Part shown: positions 8,001 to 16,094 of the stretch, in pieces | Layout: each line of letters opens with the position of its first letter | Position numbering within the stretch: position 1 is the first letter of the stretch | DNA from: Bacillota bacterium | GTDB taxonomy: Bacteria > Bacillota > Sulfobacillia > JAIMAT01 | DNA length: 64,000 nt | Direction: 5' to 3' | NCBI GenBank assembly: GCA_023511835.1 | Contig: JAIMAT010000006.1 | Span: 1-64,000 of the forward strand | Translations under genes and position numbers: made by a program | Notes under the pieces: generated by a model | The model's input: the letters and a program-made list of their open reading frames with translations, nothing else | Database searches by the model: none | What the model was told of the DNA's origin: nothing

Positions 8001-9719
8001 CTCCCCGGCAGGAAGGTCTCACCCCAGGTGGCGCGGGCGCGGAACGCGCGCCCCGGCGTCGACTTGATCTCGCCCTCCAACAACCACGACCTCTACTCCA
8101 TCGAGGACCTGGCCGAGCTGATCGCCACGCTGAAACGGGTCCGGCCCGGCCTGCGCGTGGCGGTCAAGGTGCCGGTGGTGCCCAACATCGGCACCATCGG
8201 CGTCGGCATCGCCAAGGCGGGAGCCGACATCATCACCCTCTCCGGCTTCGACGGGGGCACCGGCGCCGCCCGCCTCCACGCCATCCGCCGCGCCGGGCTT
8301 CCCGTGGAGATCGGCGTCAGCGAGGTCCACCGCGCGCTGGTGGAGGCCGGCCTGCGCGCGCGCGTGGAGATCTGGGCCGACGGCGGCCTCAAGTCGGCCG
8401 AGGACGTCCTGCGGCTCATGCTCCTGGGAGCCAACCGCTGCGGCTTCGGCACCATGGCCATGGTGGCGGTGGGCTGTACCGCCTGCCGCTCCTGCCAGAC
8501 CGACACCTGCCACGTGGGCATCGCCACCCAGATCCGCGACCGTGCCGAGGCGCAGGCGCGCGGCCTGCGCAACTTCGAGCCGCTGGACTACGAGGAGGCG
8601 GTGGAGCGCCTGGTCCGCTTCTTCTCGGCCCTGGCCGAGGCGCTGCGCGCGCGCGTCGCCGAGCTGGGCGTGCGCCGCGCCCAGGAGCTGGTCGGGCAGA
8701 GCTGGCGCCTGGTCCCCGCCCGCGAGGGGAGGCGCCTCGGCCTGGCCGCCCTGATCCGGCCCGCGGCCGGGCCCGCGCCGCTCCCCTCCGTCGCCGCCGG
8801 TCCGGGCGAGGGGACCGGCGGCCGCGAGACCGTCCGGCTGGCGGCCGAGGCGGCGGGCGAGAGGCCGCCCGCCGGGAAGGAGGGGGCGGAGGAGCTCCTG
8901 CGCGAGGCGGCGGCCGCCGGCCAGCCGCTGGCGGAAGAGGAGAGCCGGCCGGCGCCGGCGGAGGGGCCGCGCCTGGCCGACCCGCTGGAGCTCTTCGCCC
9001 CGCGGCGGGCGCGCAGCGAGACGAGTGACGGCATCGCGCCGCAGGGGTTCGGCGCCTTCAGCCTCCACGGCGAGAGCTGGCGGGCGGCCGGCGGCGCCCA
9101 GGACGGGGCGGCCCGGACGGCGCTGGGCGGCCGCGTGGTCGTCCTCAAGCGGCGGAACGCGCAGGGCCGCTGGCTGGGCGGCAGCGTGGGCAAGGGCTTC
9201 GCCTACGGGGCGCAGCGCGGGCTCTTTCTAGTCCAAGGGAGCGCCGACGCCCGCTTCGGCATCCGCCTCTCGGGCGCCGACGTGGTGCTGGGAGGCGAGC
9301 CGGCGCGGCCGCTGCGCGACGAGCTGGGCTGCCTGGCCGCCCGGGCCAACATCAAGGGCTTCGGCTTCGAGTACATGACGGCCGGTCGGGCCGTCGTCCT
9401 GGGCGATCCCGGCCCCTGGCTCTGCTCGGGGATGACCGGCGGCGTCGTCTACCTGCGCCACGAGCCCGCCTGGGGCCTGGACGAGGCGGCGCTCCGCCGC
9501 CGCATCGCCAAGGGGGCGCGCGTCCGCCTCGCGCCCCTGGGCCAGCGCGGCGTGGGGGACGTGCGCGAGCTGCTGGGCGAGTACGCGCTGGAGCTGGAAG
9601 CCTCCGGTCAGCCCGAGGAAGCGGCGCGGATCCGGGAGTTGGCCGCCTCGCCCCAGGAGCACTTCCTGGCGCTCCTCCCCGAGATGGAGCAGGTCGACCC
9701 GGCCATTTCGACCGAATGA
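5037..9719 (+). CDS. gltB: Glutamate synthase large (alpha) subunit
   Basis: A 1560-residue enzyme converting glutamine and 2-oxoglutarate to two glutamates. It has a class II glutamine amidotransferase domain whose nucleophile is Cys10 (EHDACALV), a central domain, and an FMN/2-oxoglutarate synthase barrel (SGFDGGTGAA). The 3Fe-4S motif CTACRSCQTDTC lies near residue 1146. A Pro/Ala/Glu-rich linker of about 120 residues follows, then the C-terminal GXGXG beta-helix. The GTG at 5037 is chosen because it leaves nine residues before the Cys, as in processed homologues, and has GAAGGGGG upstream. No gltD beta subunit is adjacent; the electron donor must be encoded elsewhere. The long linker is unusual. 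Confidence 0.95.
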   Translation: MPERAEHDACALVLVAGRGAEPSRGPLEMALAALERMEHRAGWVGDGEWREGDGAGVLVDLPRALWQRRLAEAGCEPALAERREFAVAHFFLTGGREAGREGEALRARVRERLAVEGFRLLAEVLDEVETSLLGPRGRAEEPLFWQVGGLLPGGGGGESEAEGWRLALRLEQLFADEGLEVVSLSTRSAVYKVRGGPETLRGYYRDLGDPAFATRSALGHSRYSTNTSSTFSRVQPFWFLGHNGEINTIARLREEARLADIPLSRDGSDSQDLDRVLAALVRRYGFSLWEAAELLQPPLHNEIFTLPAELQDLYAWHRQAWGPYAQGPAALLARDGDRFLAAVDALGLRPLWRLETGDALLFASEPRVVPFEQLVEEPVALAPGEKNGLLLTRTGARWLDYPALRRVVLAERRRRGFPAGFRRAALEAGLRRREAAAPLPGEGGEPSLPGAGGSRAAGDLPNDRPLEGAGGLRLRDAWSRRQPVLAALGWEPEDVRLALAEAGTGAEPIGSLGYDGPLAALSRQRVNLADFFHETVAVVTNPAIDREREVEHFSTRTLLGRRPRLDHPADREAVELRLPLLLGGAAGGRGLLPCERERAVAEEFGTCRLEELLEEFGRRGEQVTVLEPLFGVGEGPRRGMERLASAAVEAVRGGAAVLLLDDRRLFAPGALPLDVHLAMAAVDRALRLAGLRRGTTLLVRSGALRNLHDLMLALALGADALNPYRLWEVGVRAAAEQEAPAGAPRGEAEEAALRRLVRALAAGVEKVLSTLGIHELRGYGRLMSSVGLPGELVDYFDMPAFVPAPPGEGWARLAHDALERYRVARGEGDDRLAQPPRWFSRVWRLGGELALGRLEAAEYERRLEELAEREPISLRHALEVATPLKGVEPREVDLSVGPHALPFEISSMSFGSQGETAYRAYAEAAARLDMVALNGEGGEIPDLVGRYPRNRGIQVASGRFGVHRALLEGAWMAEIKIGQGAKPGEGGHLPGRKVSPQVARARNARPGVDLISPSNNHDLYSIEDLAELIATLKRVRPGLRVAVKVPVVPNIGTIGVGIAKAGADIITLSGFDGGTGAARLHAIRRAGLPVEIGVSEVHRALVEAGLRARVEIWADGGLKSAEDVLRLMLLGANRCGFGTMAMVAVGCTACRSCQTDTCHVGIATQIRDRAEAQARGLRNFEPLDYEEAVERLVRFFSALAEALRARVAELGVRRAQELVGQSWRLVPAREGRRLGLAALIRPAAGPAPLPSVAAGPGEGTGGRETVRLAAEAAGERPPAGKEGAEELLREAAAAGQPLAEEESRPAPAEGPRLADPLELFAPRRARSETSDGIAPQGFGAFSLHGESWRAAGGAQDGAARTALGGRVVVLKRRNAQGRWLGGSVGKGFAYGAQRGLFLVQGSADARFGIRLSGADVVLGGEPARPLRDELGCLAARANIKGFGFEYMTAGRAVVLGDPGPWLCSGMTGGVVYLRHEPAWGLDEAALRRRIAKGARVRLAPLGQRGVGDVRELLGEYALELEASGQPEEAARIRELAASPQEHFLALLPEMEQVDPAISTE

Positions 9720-9725
9720 AGAGAC

Positions 9726-9759
9726 GGGGCCGCGGGAGCCGCCGCTCGCTCGCGGCCCC
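9726..9759 (+). terminator. GC-rich hairpin after gltB
   Basis: GGGGCCGCG (9726-9734) pairs perfectly with CGCGGCCCC (9751-9759) just after the gltB stop. There is no T-run, so it may be a processing or weak termination element. It also argues that the next gene starts downstream at 9830 rather than at an in-frame ATG at 9716. Confidence 0.35.
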
Positions 9760-9829
9760 CGGAGCGCTTGAAGGGGTGGCCGCCCCTGCCGCCGAATCGC
9801 GGCACGCAGGGAGGCGCAAGCTCGAAGGC

Positions 9830-10828
9830 ATGGCCCGCCATTCGCGAACGTCCGAGCTGGGCGACTTCGTCGCGGCGCTGGCGGGCGCCGGGGACTTCGT
9901 CCAGGTGCTGGGACTGGTCCAGGAACTGTTGCTGTCGCCGCTCGGCTACGACCCTGCGGACGTCCTCGCCGGCAACCTGGTCGGCGACGAGCTTCCCGAC
10001 CTGACGCTCTTCGATCGCGACGGCGTGCCCGTGGCCATGATCGCCATCGGTGAGGAAGGGCGCCTGGAACCGCCTCCTCCCCTCTACGAGCGCTACATCC
10101 GCGCGCTCGGTTCGGTGCAGTGGATGTTGACGGTGGCGCCGGGCGGCCTGACCGGATGGGAGCTTCCTCCCGGTCGCTGGACGTGGAGGGACATCCGCCC
10201 CTCCCTGCGCCTCGACCTCGCGCCCGGTGAAGTCGGGCGCGGACAGCTTCAGGCACTCCAGCAGTGGCTCCTCCAGCTCGATCAGGGGCGCCTGACGCGG
10301 AACAACCGGCAGCGGGTCAGGCGCCGCAGCCGGGCGGAGAACGGCGAGGCGGCGGCCGGCGCGGGCGGCGAGCGGCTCCCCGGCTCGTCGCCCGTGCGCG
10401 TCTGGACCGCGGAGGCGCTTCAGGTGGCTCTCTCCGCCGAGGAAGGGGAGGAACCGCTCGGCCTGGTGGACTCGAGCAGCCTGAGCGCCTTCCTCCGGGA
10501 GTGCGAGGCGTCGGGGGCGGATGGGGCGGCCCTGACGAGGCGGCTGGTGATCGACGACCGCTTCGACTTCCTGACGCCCCTCCTGACGCCGCTCGCCGAC
10601 CGGGTGGGCGACGGGCGGGGTGGGCCGGCCTCGCCGCGGCCCGCCTTCCGCGACCTGCTCGCCTTCTGCCTCGCATGGGGCGTGGCGGGCGAGTCGACGC
10701 GGGGCGCGGAGCTGCTCGCCGGTGAGCCGGAGGCCTACCGCATGCTGGGCGAGATGGCAAGGCGTCTGGGCGCGGGGATCAAGGCGGAGCCGCGCCCCTT
10801 CACGGTCCGCCTCCTGGCGCGGAAGTAG
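9830..10828 (+). CDS. Hypothetical protein with an N-terminal region like type I restriction R-subunit N-termini
   Basis: A 332-residue soluble protein of no firmly recognised family. Residues about 35-110 read LGYDPADVLAG, then ELPDLTLFDRDGVPVAMIAI, then YERYIRALGSVQWMLTVAPGG. This order of strands and helices resembles the HsdR_N/PD-(D/E)XK fold (Asp, then a strand ending in Glu-x-Lys), but the catalytic Glu-x-Lys is replaced by IAIGEE. If related, it is probably not a nuclease. The second half is helical with an Arg-rich linker near residue 165. The ATG at 9830 is preceded by AGGGAGG (15 nt) and GAAGG. It lies 110 bp after gltB in the same direction. Confidence 0.6.
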   Translation: MARHSRTSELGDFVAALAGAGDFVQVLGLVQELLLSPLGYDPADVLAGNLVGDELPDLTLFDRDGVPVAMIAIGEEGRLEPPPPLYERYIRALGSVQWMLTVAPGGLTGWELPPGRWTWRDIRPSLRLDLAPGEVGRGQLQALQQWLLQLDQGRLTRNNRQRVRRRSRAENGEAAAGAGGERLPGSSPVRVWTAEALQVALSAEEGEEPLGLVDSSSLSAFLRECEASGADGAALTRRLVIDDRFDFLTPLLTPLADRVGDGRGGPASPRPAFRDLLAFCLAWGVAGESTRGAELLAGEPEAYRMLGEMARRLGAGIKAEPRPFTVRLLARK

Positions 10829-10868
10829 CGCACGTCGCCAACCCGGGCCGTGAGGCCCGCCGGACCGG

Positions 10869-10907
10869 GGGCGGGGCGGGTGCCGCCAAGGGCACCGCCC
10901 CGCCCTT
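10869..10907. terminator. Convergent terminator hairpin
   Basis: A long stem (10869-10884 with 10891-10905; 15 pairs with one bulged G, 6-nt loop) occupies the 84-bp gap between two convergent genes. Only TT follows on the plus strand and no U-run on the minus strand. Its position and stability suggest a shared bidirectional terminator. Confidence 0.5.
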
Positions 10908-10912
10908 CCCGT

Positions 10913-11563
10913 TCAGGCACCGCTGGACTTTCGCGACGCGGCGGCCGGAGTCGGCGTAAACTGCGGCGGGTACGGGGGCGGGCAGGGCTGCGGCGGCAGC
11001 GGGGAGACAACGCATTCGGAGGGCGCGCAGAATCCGTAGGTGGGTACCAGCAGCTTCACCCGGGCCGTCGACTCCAACAGGAGGCAGAACCCGATCGTGC
11101 AGAAGATCTGCGTCTCCGTCACGGTGCAGGGGCCGCAGCTGGCCGAGGTGACCTCGCAGTCGATGGTGGTGCCCGTCGGCGCATAGAGCGTCACCGTCTT
11201 GGCTGCGGTGAAGGTGTCGGTAAAGGTGCAGCGCGTGGTCCCGTCCGGGTTGATCAGCGTGAAGGTGAGCGGGACCGTGACGACGACCGAGACGTTGACG
11301 AAGCCGGGCTGCGACGGGATGGGCACGGGCGTGCCCAGCGTGCAGGCGGGCGTACCGGTGGCGCAGTCGACGGTCGTCCCGGCGGGTACGGGCGGCAGGC
11401 AGGTCAGCGGAATGGTGAAGGTGGCGTCGCGGGAGTCCGCCTGGGAGCAGTAGTCGTACACCTTGTCGACGAGGATGCAGTCGACCTCGGTCGGCGTCGG
11501 GACACCGCCGGGGTAGGGACCCGGCGTCACCTGCGCCGCCTCAAGGGGTTTCTCGTCCGCCAT
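10913..11563 (-). CDS. Cysteine-rich repeat protein, possibly spore coat or exosporium
   Basis: A 216-residue acidic, Thr/Val/Pro-rich protein with 14 cysteines and no transmembrane segment or signal peptide. An internal repeat is visible: PAGTTVDCATGTPAC and PTGTTIDCEVTSASC, each next to a beta-rich Val/Thr stretch. The N-terminus reads VDCILVDKVYDYC and the tail is Pro-rich. Disulphide-rich, beta-strand, leaderless proteins of this kind are typical of spore outer layers in spore-forming Bacillota; the assignment is an inference. The ATG at 11563 has AAGGAGG about 10 nt upstream. It diverges from the next gene across 59 bp. Confidence 0.7.
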   Translation of the reverse strand: MADEKPLEAAQVTPGPYPGGVPTPTEVDCILVDKVYDYCSQADSRDATFTIPLTCLPPVPAGTTVDCATGTPACTLGTPVPIPSQPGFVNVSVVVTVPLTFTLINPDGTTRCTFTDTFTAAKTVTLYAPTGTTIDCEVTSASCGPCTVTETQIFCTIGFCLLLESTARVKLLVPTYGFCAPSECVVSPLPPQPCPPPYPPQFTPTPAAASRKSSGA

Positions 11564-11622
11564 CGTTCATAGACCTCCTTCGGGCTTCGTCGACCCCAGC
11601 CTATGAAGCGGGTGGACAACGG

Positions 11623-12696
11623 GTGATCCGCGACCGACGGCGCCGCTCGGCCAGCCTCGCGGGCGCCCCCGGCGTTCACGCGGCGGGCGCCCCGGAGAGA
11701 GGCGGCGGGCGGGGCGAAGGCGTCGAAGGCTGGCTTCTGCCGTGGGGCGGAGACCTCCGGTGGCTGTCCGCACCTCCGGGCGCCGACAGGCTCCTGGTCG
11801 CCGGGGGACGGAGGCCGCTCTTCCTCCTGCAGGGGGCAGGCGGACGACCCCGGGACTGGTGGGTGGCGCGCCGCCCGGAAGGACCTTGGCGGCCGTTCGG
11901 GGCGGAGGAGGCGGAGGCCGGAACCGGCGCGGTCGCCATCCTGGACGCCGCGGTGGTGGCGCTGGAGCGCGGGTCGGAGCGCCTGGCGGCGCTGATGCTC
12001 CTGTCGGAAGGCGGGCGTCTCGAGCTCCGGCTGCCTCCGGCCTGGGAGACGAAGGTGGCGCTCCACTTGACGGAGGCGGGCCTGGGGGCGGCTCCGCTCC
12101 GCCTGGAGGCGGCGGGGCTGGGCGACGAGGTCCTCTTCCTGCTGCGCCCCCGCCCGTCCCCGGGCCCTGGAAAGACGGCCGATCCGCGCCAGCTGCTCTG
12201 CTTGGGCAGCCTCTCCATCGACGGGGAACTCCGGCTGCCCCTCCAGCCGCTCGAGGGCTTCGATCCGGAGCGGTCCGGCCTCGCGGTCTGCGCGGGTCGC
12301 GTCTACCTGGTACTGGCCCGGCCGGAGGAGCCCGTGGAGATCCGCACTCGCGCCGCCGGCCCCTGGCCGGGCTCCGCCTGGAGGCCGGGGGCACCCCTTC
12401 CCGGCTCGGAGCGCCTGCCCCGCGGGCACTGGGCCGTGTCGCGGCGTCACCCGGACGGCGGAGGCGGGGAGACCCTGGCCGTCTGGCGGTCGGGCGGCGG
12501 CGCTCTCGTCTGGCGCTTGGCGGAGGCGGAGGGGGTGTGGGAGCTCCGGCCGGTCGACGAGCTGCTGGCAGGGGCGTGGCTGCGGGTGGCGCCGCCCCTG
12601 AGGGGGCACGCCGACTGGGAGGGGAGCTGGCTTCCCCGGGCCGCCTGCGGCACCATCCAGGAGTTGCCGATTGTCCTCCCGGATATCCCCGGATAG
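11623..12696 (+). CDS. Hypothetical beta-rich protein
   Basis: A 357-residue protein without a recognised domain. It alternates short hydrophobic strands with Gly/Pro/Arg loops and contains repeated Trp-centred motifs (RDWWVARRPEGPW, GHWAVSRRHPDG, LAVWRSGGGALVW), reminiscent of a beta-propeller or sialidase-like repeat. There is no signal peptide. The GTG start at 11623 is the first in the open frame and has only a weak ribosome binding site, so the true start may be further in. It lies between the cysteine-rich protein (divergent) and the CAP-domain gene (same direction). Confidence 0.5.
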   Translation: MIRDRRRRSASLAGAPGVHAAGAPERGGGRGEGVEGWLLPWGGDLRWLSAPPGADRLLVAGGRRPLFLLQGAGGRPRDWWVARRPEGPWRPFGAEEAEAGTGAVAILDAAVVALERGSERLAALMLLSEGGRLELRLPPAWETKVALHLTEAGLGAAPLRLEAAGLGDEVLFLLRPRPSPGPGKTADPRQLLCLGSLSIDGELRLPLQPLEGFDPERSGLAVCAGRVYLVLARPEEPVEIRTRAAGPWPGSAWRPGAPLPGSERLPRGHWAVSRRHPDGGGGETLAVWRSGGGALVWRLAEAEGVWELRPVDELLAGAWLRVAPPLRGHADWEGSWLPRAACGTIQELPIVLPDIPG

Positions 12697-12742
12697 GCTG
12701 TCCATGAGTACCAGACCACACTTTTCCTGGGAGACGATGCCA

Positions 12743-13453
12743 ATGACCGGACGGAGGGTGGCGGGCAGGCCAGGTCTGCTCCGGGGACGGGTACTGGGCA
12801 GCCTGGCCGCGGGGCTGGCGGGGGCTCTTCTCCTCCTCCTCGCGCCGCCCGCTTCGCGGACGGTTGCGGCCTCGTGGTACCTGGACGCCGAGGGGCGCCT
12901 CCTCTCCGCGCCGAGGCTGGTCGCCACGCCTGGGTCCCCCTGGCGACCCGCGAATCCGGCTGCGGAAGCTCCGGCGACGGGCCCGCAGGGCGCGTCCGGC
13001 ACCGGGAGCGGCGTGCAGCCCGGCGGCCAGGCCTCGCCGGGCGCGGGCGCGCAGCAGGCGACGGCCACGCCGCGCCCGGCTGAGGCGCGCCTGGTCAGCC
13101 TGATCAACCAGGCGCGGGTACAGGCGGGCCTCCGGCCGCTGGCGGTCGACCCGCTGCTGGAGCGGCTGGCCGAGGAGAAGGCGGACGAGATGGCGAGCCT
13201 GGGCTACTTCGACCACCGCTCGCCCACCTACGGGCTGCCCGTCGACATGGAGCGGGCGGCCGGCATCCGGGCGGCTCTCATGGGCGCGGAGAACATCGCC
13301 CTGGCCCGCGACGTGGACTACGCCATGGCCATGTTCATGGGCAGCGCGCCGCACCGGGCCAACCTGCTCGATCCCCGCTTCGACACCGTGGGCGTCGGCG
13401 TGGCGCCGACGGCGCGGGGGGTGGCGGTCTCGGTCCTCTTCCTCGGGCACTGA
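12743..13453 (+). CDS. Secreted CAP (SCP/PR-1) domain protein, YkwD-like
   Basis: A 236-residue secreted protein: an Arg-rich N-terminus, a hydrophobic signal segment (LAAGLAGALLLLLAPPA), a Gly/Ala/Pro/Gln-rich linker of about 70 residues and a C-terminal CAP domain. CAP motifs visible are LINQARVQAGLRPLAVDP, MASLGYFDHRSP, GAENIA, the helix ending in SAPHRANLLDPRFD, and VGVGVA. Related YkwD/SafA-type proteins are found at the cell envelope or spore of Bacillota, with no agreed reaction. The ATG at 12743 is preferred over 12737 because GGGAG is 9 nt upstream. Confidence 0.85.
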   Translation: MTGRRVAGRPGLLRGRVLGSLAAGLAGALLLLLAPPASRTVAASWYLDAEGRLLSAPRLVATPGSPWRPANPAAEAPATGPQGASGTGSGVQPGGQASPGAGAQQATATPRPAEARLVSLINQARVQAGLRPLAVDPLLERLAEEKADEMASLGYFDHRSPTYGLPVDMERAAGIRAALMGAENIALARDVDYAMAMFMGSAPHRANLLDPRFDTVGVGVAPTARGVAVSVLFLGH

Positions 13454-13542
13454 GAGCCGCGCCAGCTCCGGGAGGGTGGCGGGAGGACCGGTCGCCCCCC
13501 GCGGTCGCCGCGGTTGCGCGCGCCGCATAGCCTGGCGGCGGG

Positions 13543-14487
13543 GTGCCCGGGGTGGATTGGGTGCGCGAGGTGATCCTGCCGGATGGCGAGCGATGCCCCT
13601 GGCCGGGGAGCTGGGGGGAGCCGCTCGCCCTCCTGCTGGAGGGCTGCGGGCTGGCCGTCGAGCCGGCGGGCCCCGAAGCGCTCCGGCTGGAACGGTCGCT
13701 GGCCGGCCTGACCGTCGCCCTCCGGGCGGGCAACGAGCCGTCGGGCGAGCTGGCGGCCGAGCTGGGGCAGCGCCTGGCCGCCCTGGGCGCGGCCTGCACG
13801 GTGGGCGAACCGCCCCTGGAGCAGGAGCTCCTGCTGGTGGTCGACGTCCTTCCCGCCCGGTCGACATCCCTGCGCCTCATCTACGGCCCGCTCCCCTTCG
13901 CCTGGCCGCGCCGTGTGGCGCGGAGGATGGCCACGCGCCTGGCCGAGGCGGGTCTGCCGGTCGAGGCGCGCTGGCGTCCCTGGCGGGGTGGTGCCAAGGT
14001 CGCCTTCCGCCTGGAGGGGTCGCTCGCGGAGGGAGGGGGCCTGGAGCTGGTGCGAGCCGTCTTGCGCGGGCTGGCGGACACGGCGCCACGCCCGCCGGCC
14101 GACTGGGCGCGGCTCGGCCAGGGGCTGGCGCGCCTGGCGGAGGCGGCGCGACAGGCGGCCGCGGCGGCGGAGGCGGGTGCATGGGCCCGGGCGGCCGAGG
14201 AGGGGCGCCGGGCGGAGACGACGGGAGCGGGGGAGGAGGCCGCGCCGGAAGCGGTGGCCGCGGGGGAAGAGGGGACGATGGCAGGGCCTTCGGCCGCGGA
14301 GCCGGAGCCGGTGGCCCCTCCCGCCCCGGAGGACGGCGCCTCCGCGGAGGAGAAGCCCCGGGGGGACGAGAACCTCCTCCGGAGCCGCCGGGCGCGGGTG
14401 AGCGTGGGGCGGGCGCGGGGGGACCAGCCGCCTCCGGAGGCGGGGCGCGCCGTCCAGGTGGTCCGCTACCGGCGCCCGGGCGGGTGA
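13543..14487 (+). CDS. Hypothetical protein with charged low-complexity C-terminal half
   Basis: A 314-residue protein. Residues 1-190 look like an alpha/beta domain (strands LTVALRAG, ELLLVVDVL and SLRLIYGPL followed by helices). The remainder is an Ala/Glu/Pro-rich low-complexity region ending in a basic patch (SRRARVSVGRARG). No family is recognised. It starts at a GTG and is followed 52 bp later by the TrpR-family regulator in the same direction, so the two may be co-transcribed. Confidence 0.5.
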   Translation: MPGVDWVREVILPDGERCPWPGSWGEPLALLLEGCGLAVEPAGPEALRLERSLAGLTVALRAGNEPSGELAAELGQRLAALGAACTVGEPPLEQELLLVVDVLPARSTSLRLIYGPLPFAWPRRVARRMATRLAEAGLPVEARWRPWRGGAKVAFRLEGSLAEGGGLELVRAVLRGLADTAPRPPADWARLGQGLARLAEAARQAAAAAEAGAWARAAEEGRRAETTGAGEEAAPEAVAAGEEGTMAGPSAAEPEPVAPPAPEDGASAEEKPRGDENLLRSRRARVSVGRARGDQPPPEAGRAVQVVRYRRPGG

Positions 14488-14539
14488 GGCTGAGCCGTCG
14501 GCCGGCGTGACCGGCCCGGGGCGAAGGGTGGAGGGCGGC

Positions 14540-14866
14540 GTGGCCTTCGAGAGCCCGCTGGAGAGCCCGGAGATGGATCGCCTCTTCGAGGCGGTCCTCA
14601 GCCTGCGCGACCGGGAGGACTGCTATCGCTTCTTCGCCGATCTCTGCACGGTGGGCGAGCTCCGCGCCATGGCCCAGCGCTTCCGGGTGGCGGAGCTGCT
14701 GGCGGAGGGCCGGACGTACGAGGAGATCGAGCGCCGAACGGGCATGAGCCCCGCCACCATCGCCCGCGTCAACCGCTTCCTCCAGTACGGGAACGACGGC
14801 TACCGGCGGGTGATCCGGAGGCTACGCGCCGAGCGGGAGCCGGGCCAGGGGCCGGGCGACGCGTAG
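14540..14866 (+). CDS. yerC: TrpR-superfamily transcriptional regulator, YerC/HisR type
   Basis: A 108-residue DNA-binding protein of the YerC/YecD branch of the TrpR family. Characteristic segments are MDRLFEAVLSLRDREDCYRFFADLCTVGE (residues about 12-40), AQRFRVAELLAEG, and the helix-turn-helix TYEEIERRTGMSPATIARVNRFLQYG. The GTG at 14540 is preferred to an upstream one at 14507 because GGAGGG lies just before it and the length matches the family (about 105). TrpR-family proteins of this branch have been proposed to regulate histidine genes in Firmicutes. Here the gene lies 1.2 kb upstream of the his operon, whose promoter carries an inverted repeat. Confidence 0.88.
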   Translation: MAFESPLESPEMDRLFEAVLSLRDREDCYRFFADLCTVGELRAMAQRFRVAELLAEGRTYEEIERRTGMSPATIARVNRFLQYGNDGYRRVIRRLRAEREPGQGPGDA

Positions 14867-14897
14867 GCGGAGCGCCGGCCGAGCCCCGTCCCGTTCC

Positions 14898-16054
14898 TCA
14901 GCTTCCGTGGCGCCTCTCGTAGTACAAGGCCCGCCTGGGCCACATCGCCAGGATGGCCCCGGCGGCCTCGGGGTCCGGGTCGACGCTGCGGGCGACCGCG
15001 CGGGCGCCGGCCGCCAGGTGGCGCCAGCGCTCCGCCAGCGGGACTGCCGGTACTCGCCGTACAGCCCCCAGAGCATCTTCACGTTGTGGAGGACCTCGAA
15101 GGGGCCGGACGTCTCCAGCGCGATCTCCATCAGCCGGACGACCAGAGCCTCCGCGTCGCCGCCCTGCAGCAGGTAGCTGCGGGCCGCGGAGGCGGCCTCG
15201 AGGCCGGAGGCGTCCGAGAGCACGGAGGCGGTCACCTCCTCCAGGGTCGTCGAGGGGCCGCCGATCGGCTCGGGCAGACCGGCCCAGCTGTCGCGCACCG
15301 CCTTCTGGCGGCGGGTTCGCTGGCTGCTCAGGCCGACCAGCCGCGCCAGGCGCCGGAGCTCCTCCGGCGCGCGCGCCTCCCGGAGCAGGTCGAGGACGGA
15401 GTGGAGGCCGGTCACCGCGTGGGCGTCCCAGCCCGACCGGAGCAGCATGGTGGAGCCGGCCAGGGCCAGCGCCTCCAGCAGGGTGGCGTCGGCGAGCCCG
15501 CCGCGCACCGCCTCCAGCAGGAGCGCGACTTCCTCCCTGTAGGCGCATGCGACGAGGCGATCGGTCAGGTCCAAGGGCGCTCTCTCGTCCAGCGGCCCTT
15601 CGCGGGGCGGGTCCCCGAGGCCGTCCGCCAGCTCCAGCGCCTGCTCAGCCGCGCAGGTGTCGGGCCGGCTGGCGAGGTACTGCACGGCCGAGCGGAGGAG
15701 CGGCTCGGCATACCGCCAGCCGTCCGTCTCGTCCATGAGCTGGACGGCGCGGTGGACGATGAGCAGCCGGTGCTCGTTCTCCGCGTACTGCCGCAGCGCC
15801 GCCTCGATCAGGGGCCAGCGGACGCCCGGGCCCAGCCTGCGCACGAGGCCGACCAGCCGGTGTTCGGCGAGGAAGGCCTGCTCCCCGGACTCCAGCGCCT
15901 GGCGGAAGCGCTCCAGCGCGAGAGCCGGTTCGGTCCTCCCGGCCGGGAGTCGCGCGGGCGCCACAGATGCCGAAGGCCTGGCGGCCCGGTCGGCCTGCAG
16001 CCCCGTCGTGTTGACACTGCCACTTGCCGGCGTTAGAGTCGACTCCAGGTTCAT
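14898..16054 (-). pseudogene. Hypothetical all-helical protein, frameshifted near its 3' end
   Basis: A predominantly helical protein of about 385 residues (for example YAENEHRLLIVHRAVQLMDE, LLRSAVQYLASRP, AVTGLHSVLDLLREA) with no recognised family. The frame is intact from the start to GLYGEYRQS. At 15040-15042, a GGG run on the plus strand, one base seems to be missing: the neighbouring frame continues naturally as PLAERWRHLAAGARAV to RALYYERRHGS and stops at 14898. Either an assembly error or a recent inactivation. The start is uncertain: ATG at 16054, or ATG at 16096 whose codon overlaps the divergent hisZ start head to head (CATG). The his promoter lies inside its 5' end. Confidence 0.55.
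16011..16039 (+). promoter_or_regulatory. Promoter of the his operon
   Basis: TTGACA (16011-16016), a 17-bp spacer and TAGAGT (16034-16039). The predicted start near 16046 leaves a leader of only about 49 nt before hisZ, too short for a T-box or peptide attenuator. The same -10 sequence is used in front of the uracil permease. Confidence 0.7.
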
Positions 16055-16070
16055 CACTTTGTCGTGATAA
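16051..16070 (+). promoter_or_regulatory. Inverted repeat, candidate operator of the his operon
   Basis: TTCATCAC-TTTGTC-GTGATAAA at about 16051-16070: a perfect core ATCAC/GTGAT with one mismatch in the 8-bp arms. It begins about 5 bp after the predicted transcription start and ends before the hisZ ribosome binding site (GAGGGG), where a bound repressor would block initiation or elongation. The YerC-type regulator encoded at 14540-14866 is the obvious candidate ligand; this link is inference. Confidence 0.5.
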
Positions 16071-16094
16071 AGCAGTGAAGCGAGGGGCGCTGGC

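Noticed and set aside
12664-12699. ATAGGCT shared by the regions upstream of the CAP gene and the cysteine-rich gene as a common sporulation promoter
   Set aside because: The spacing to the upstream TTGTCC differs (16 versus 9 bp), so no common promoter architecture is supported.
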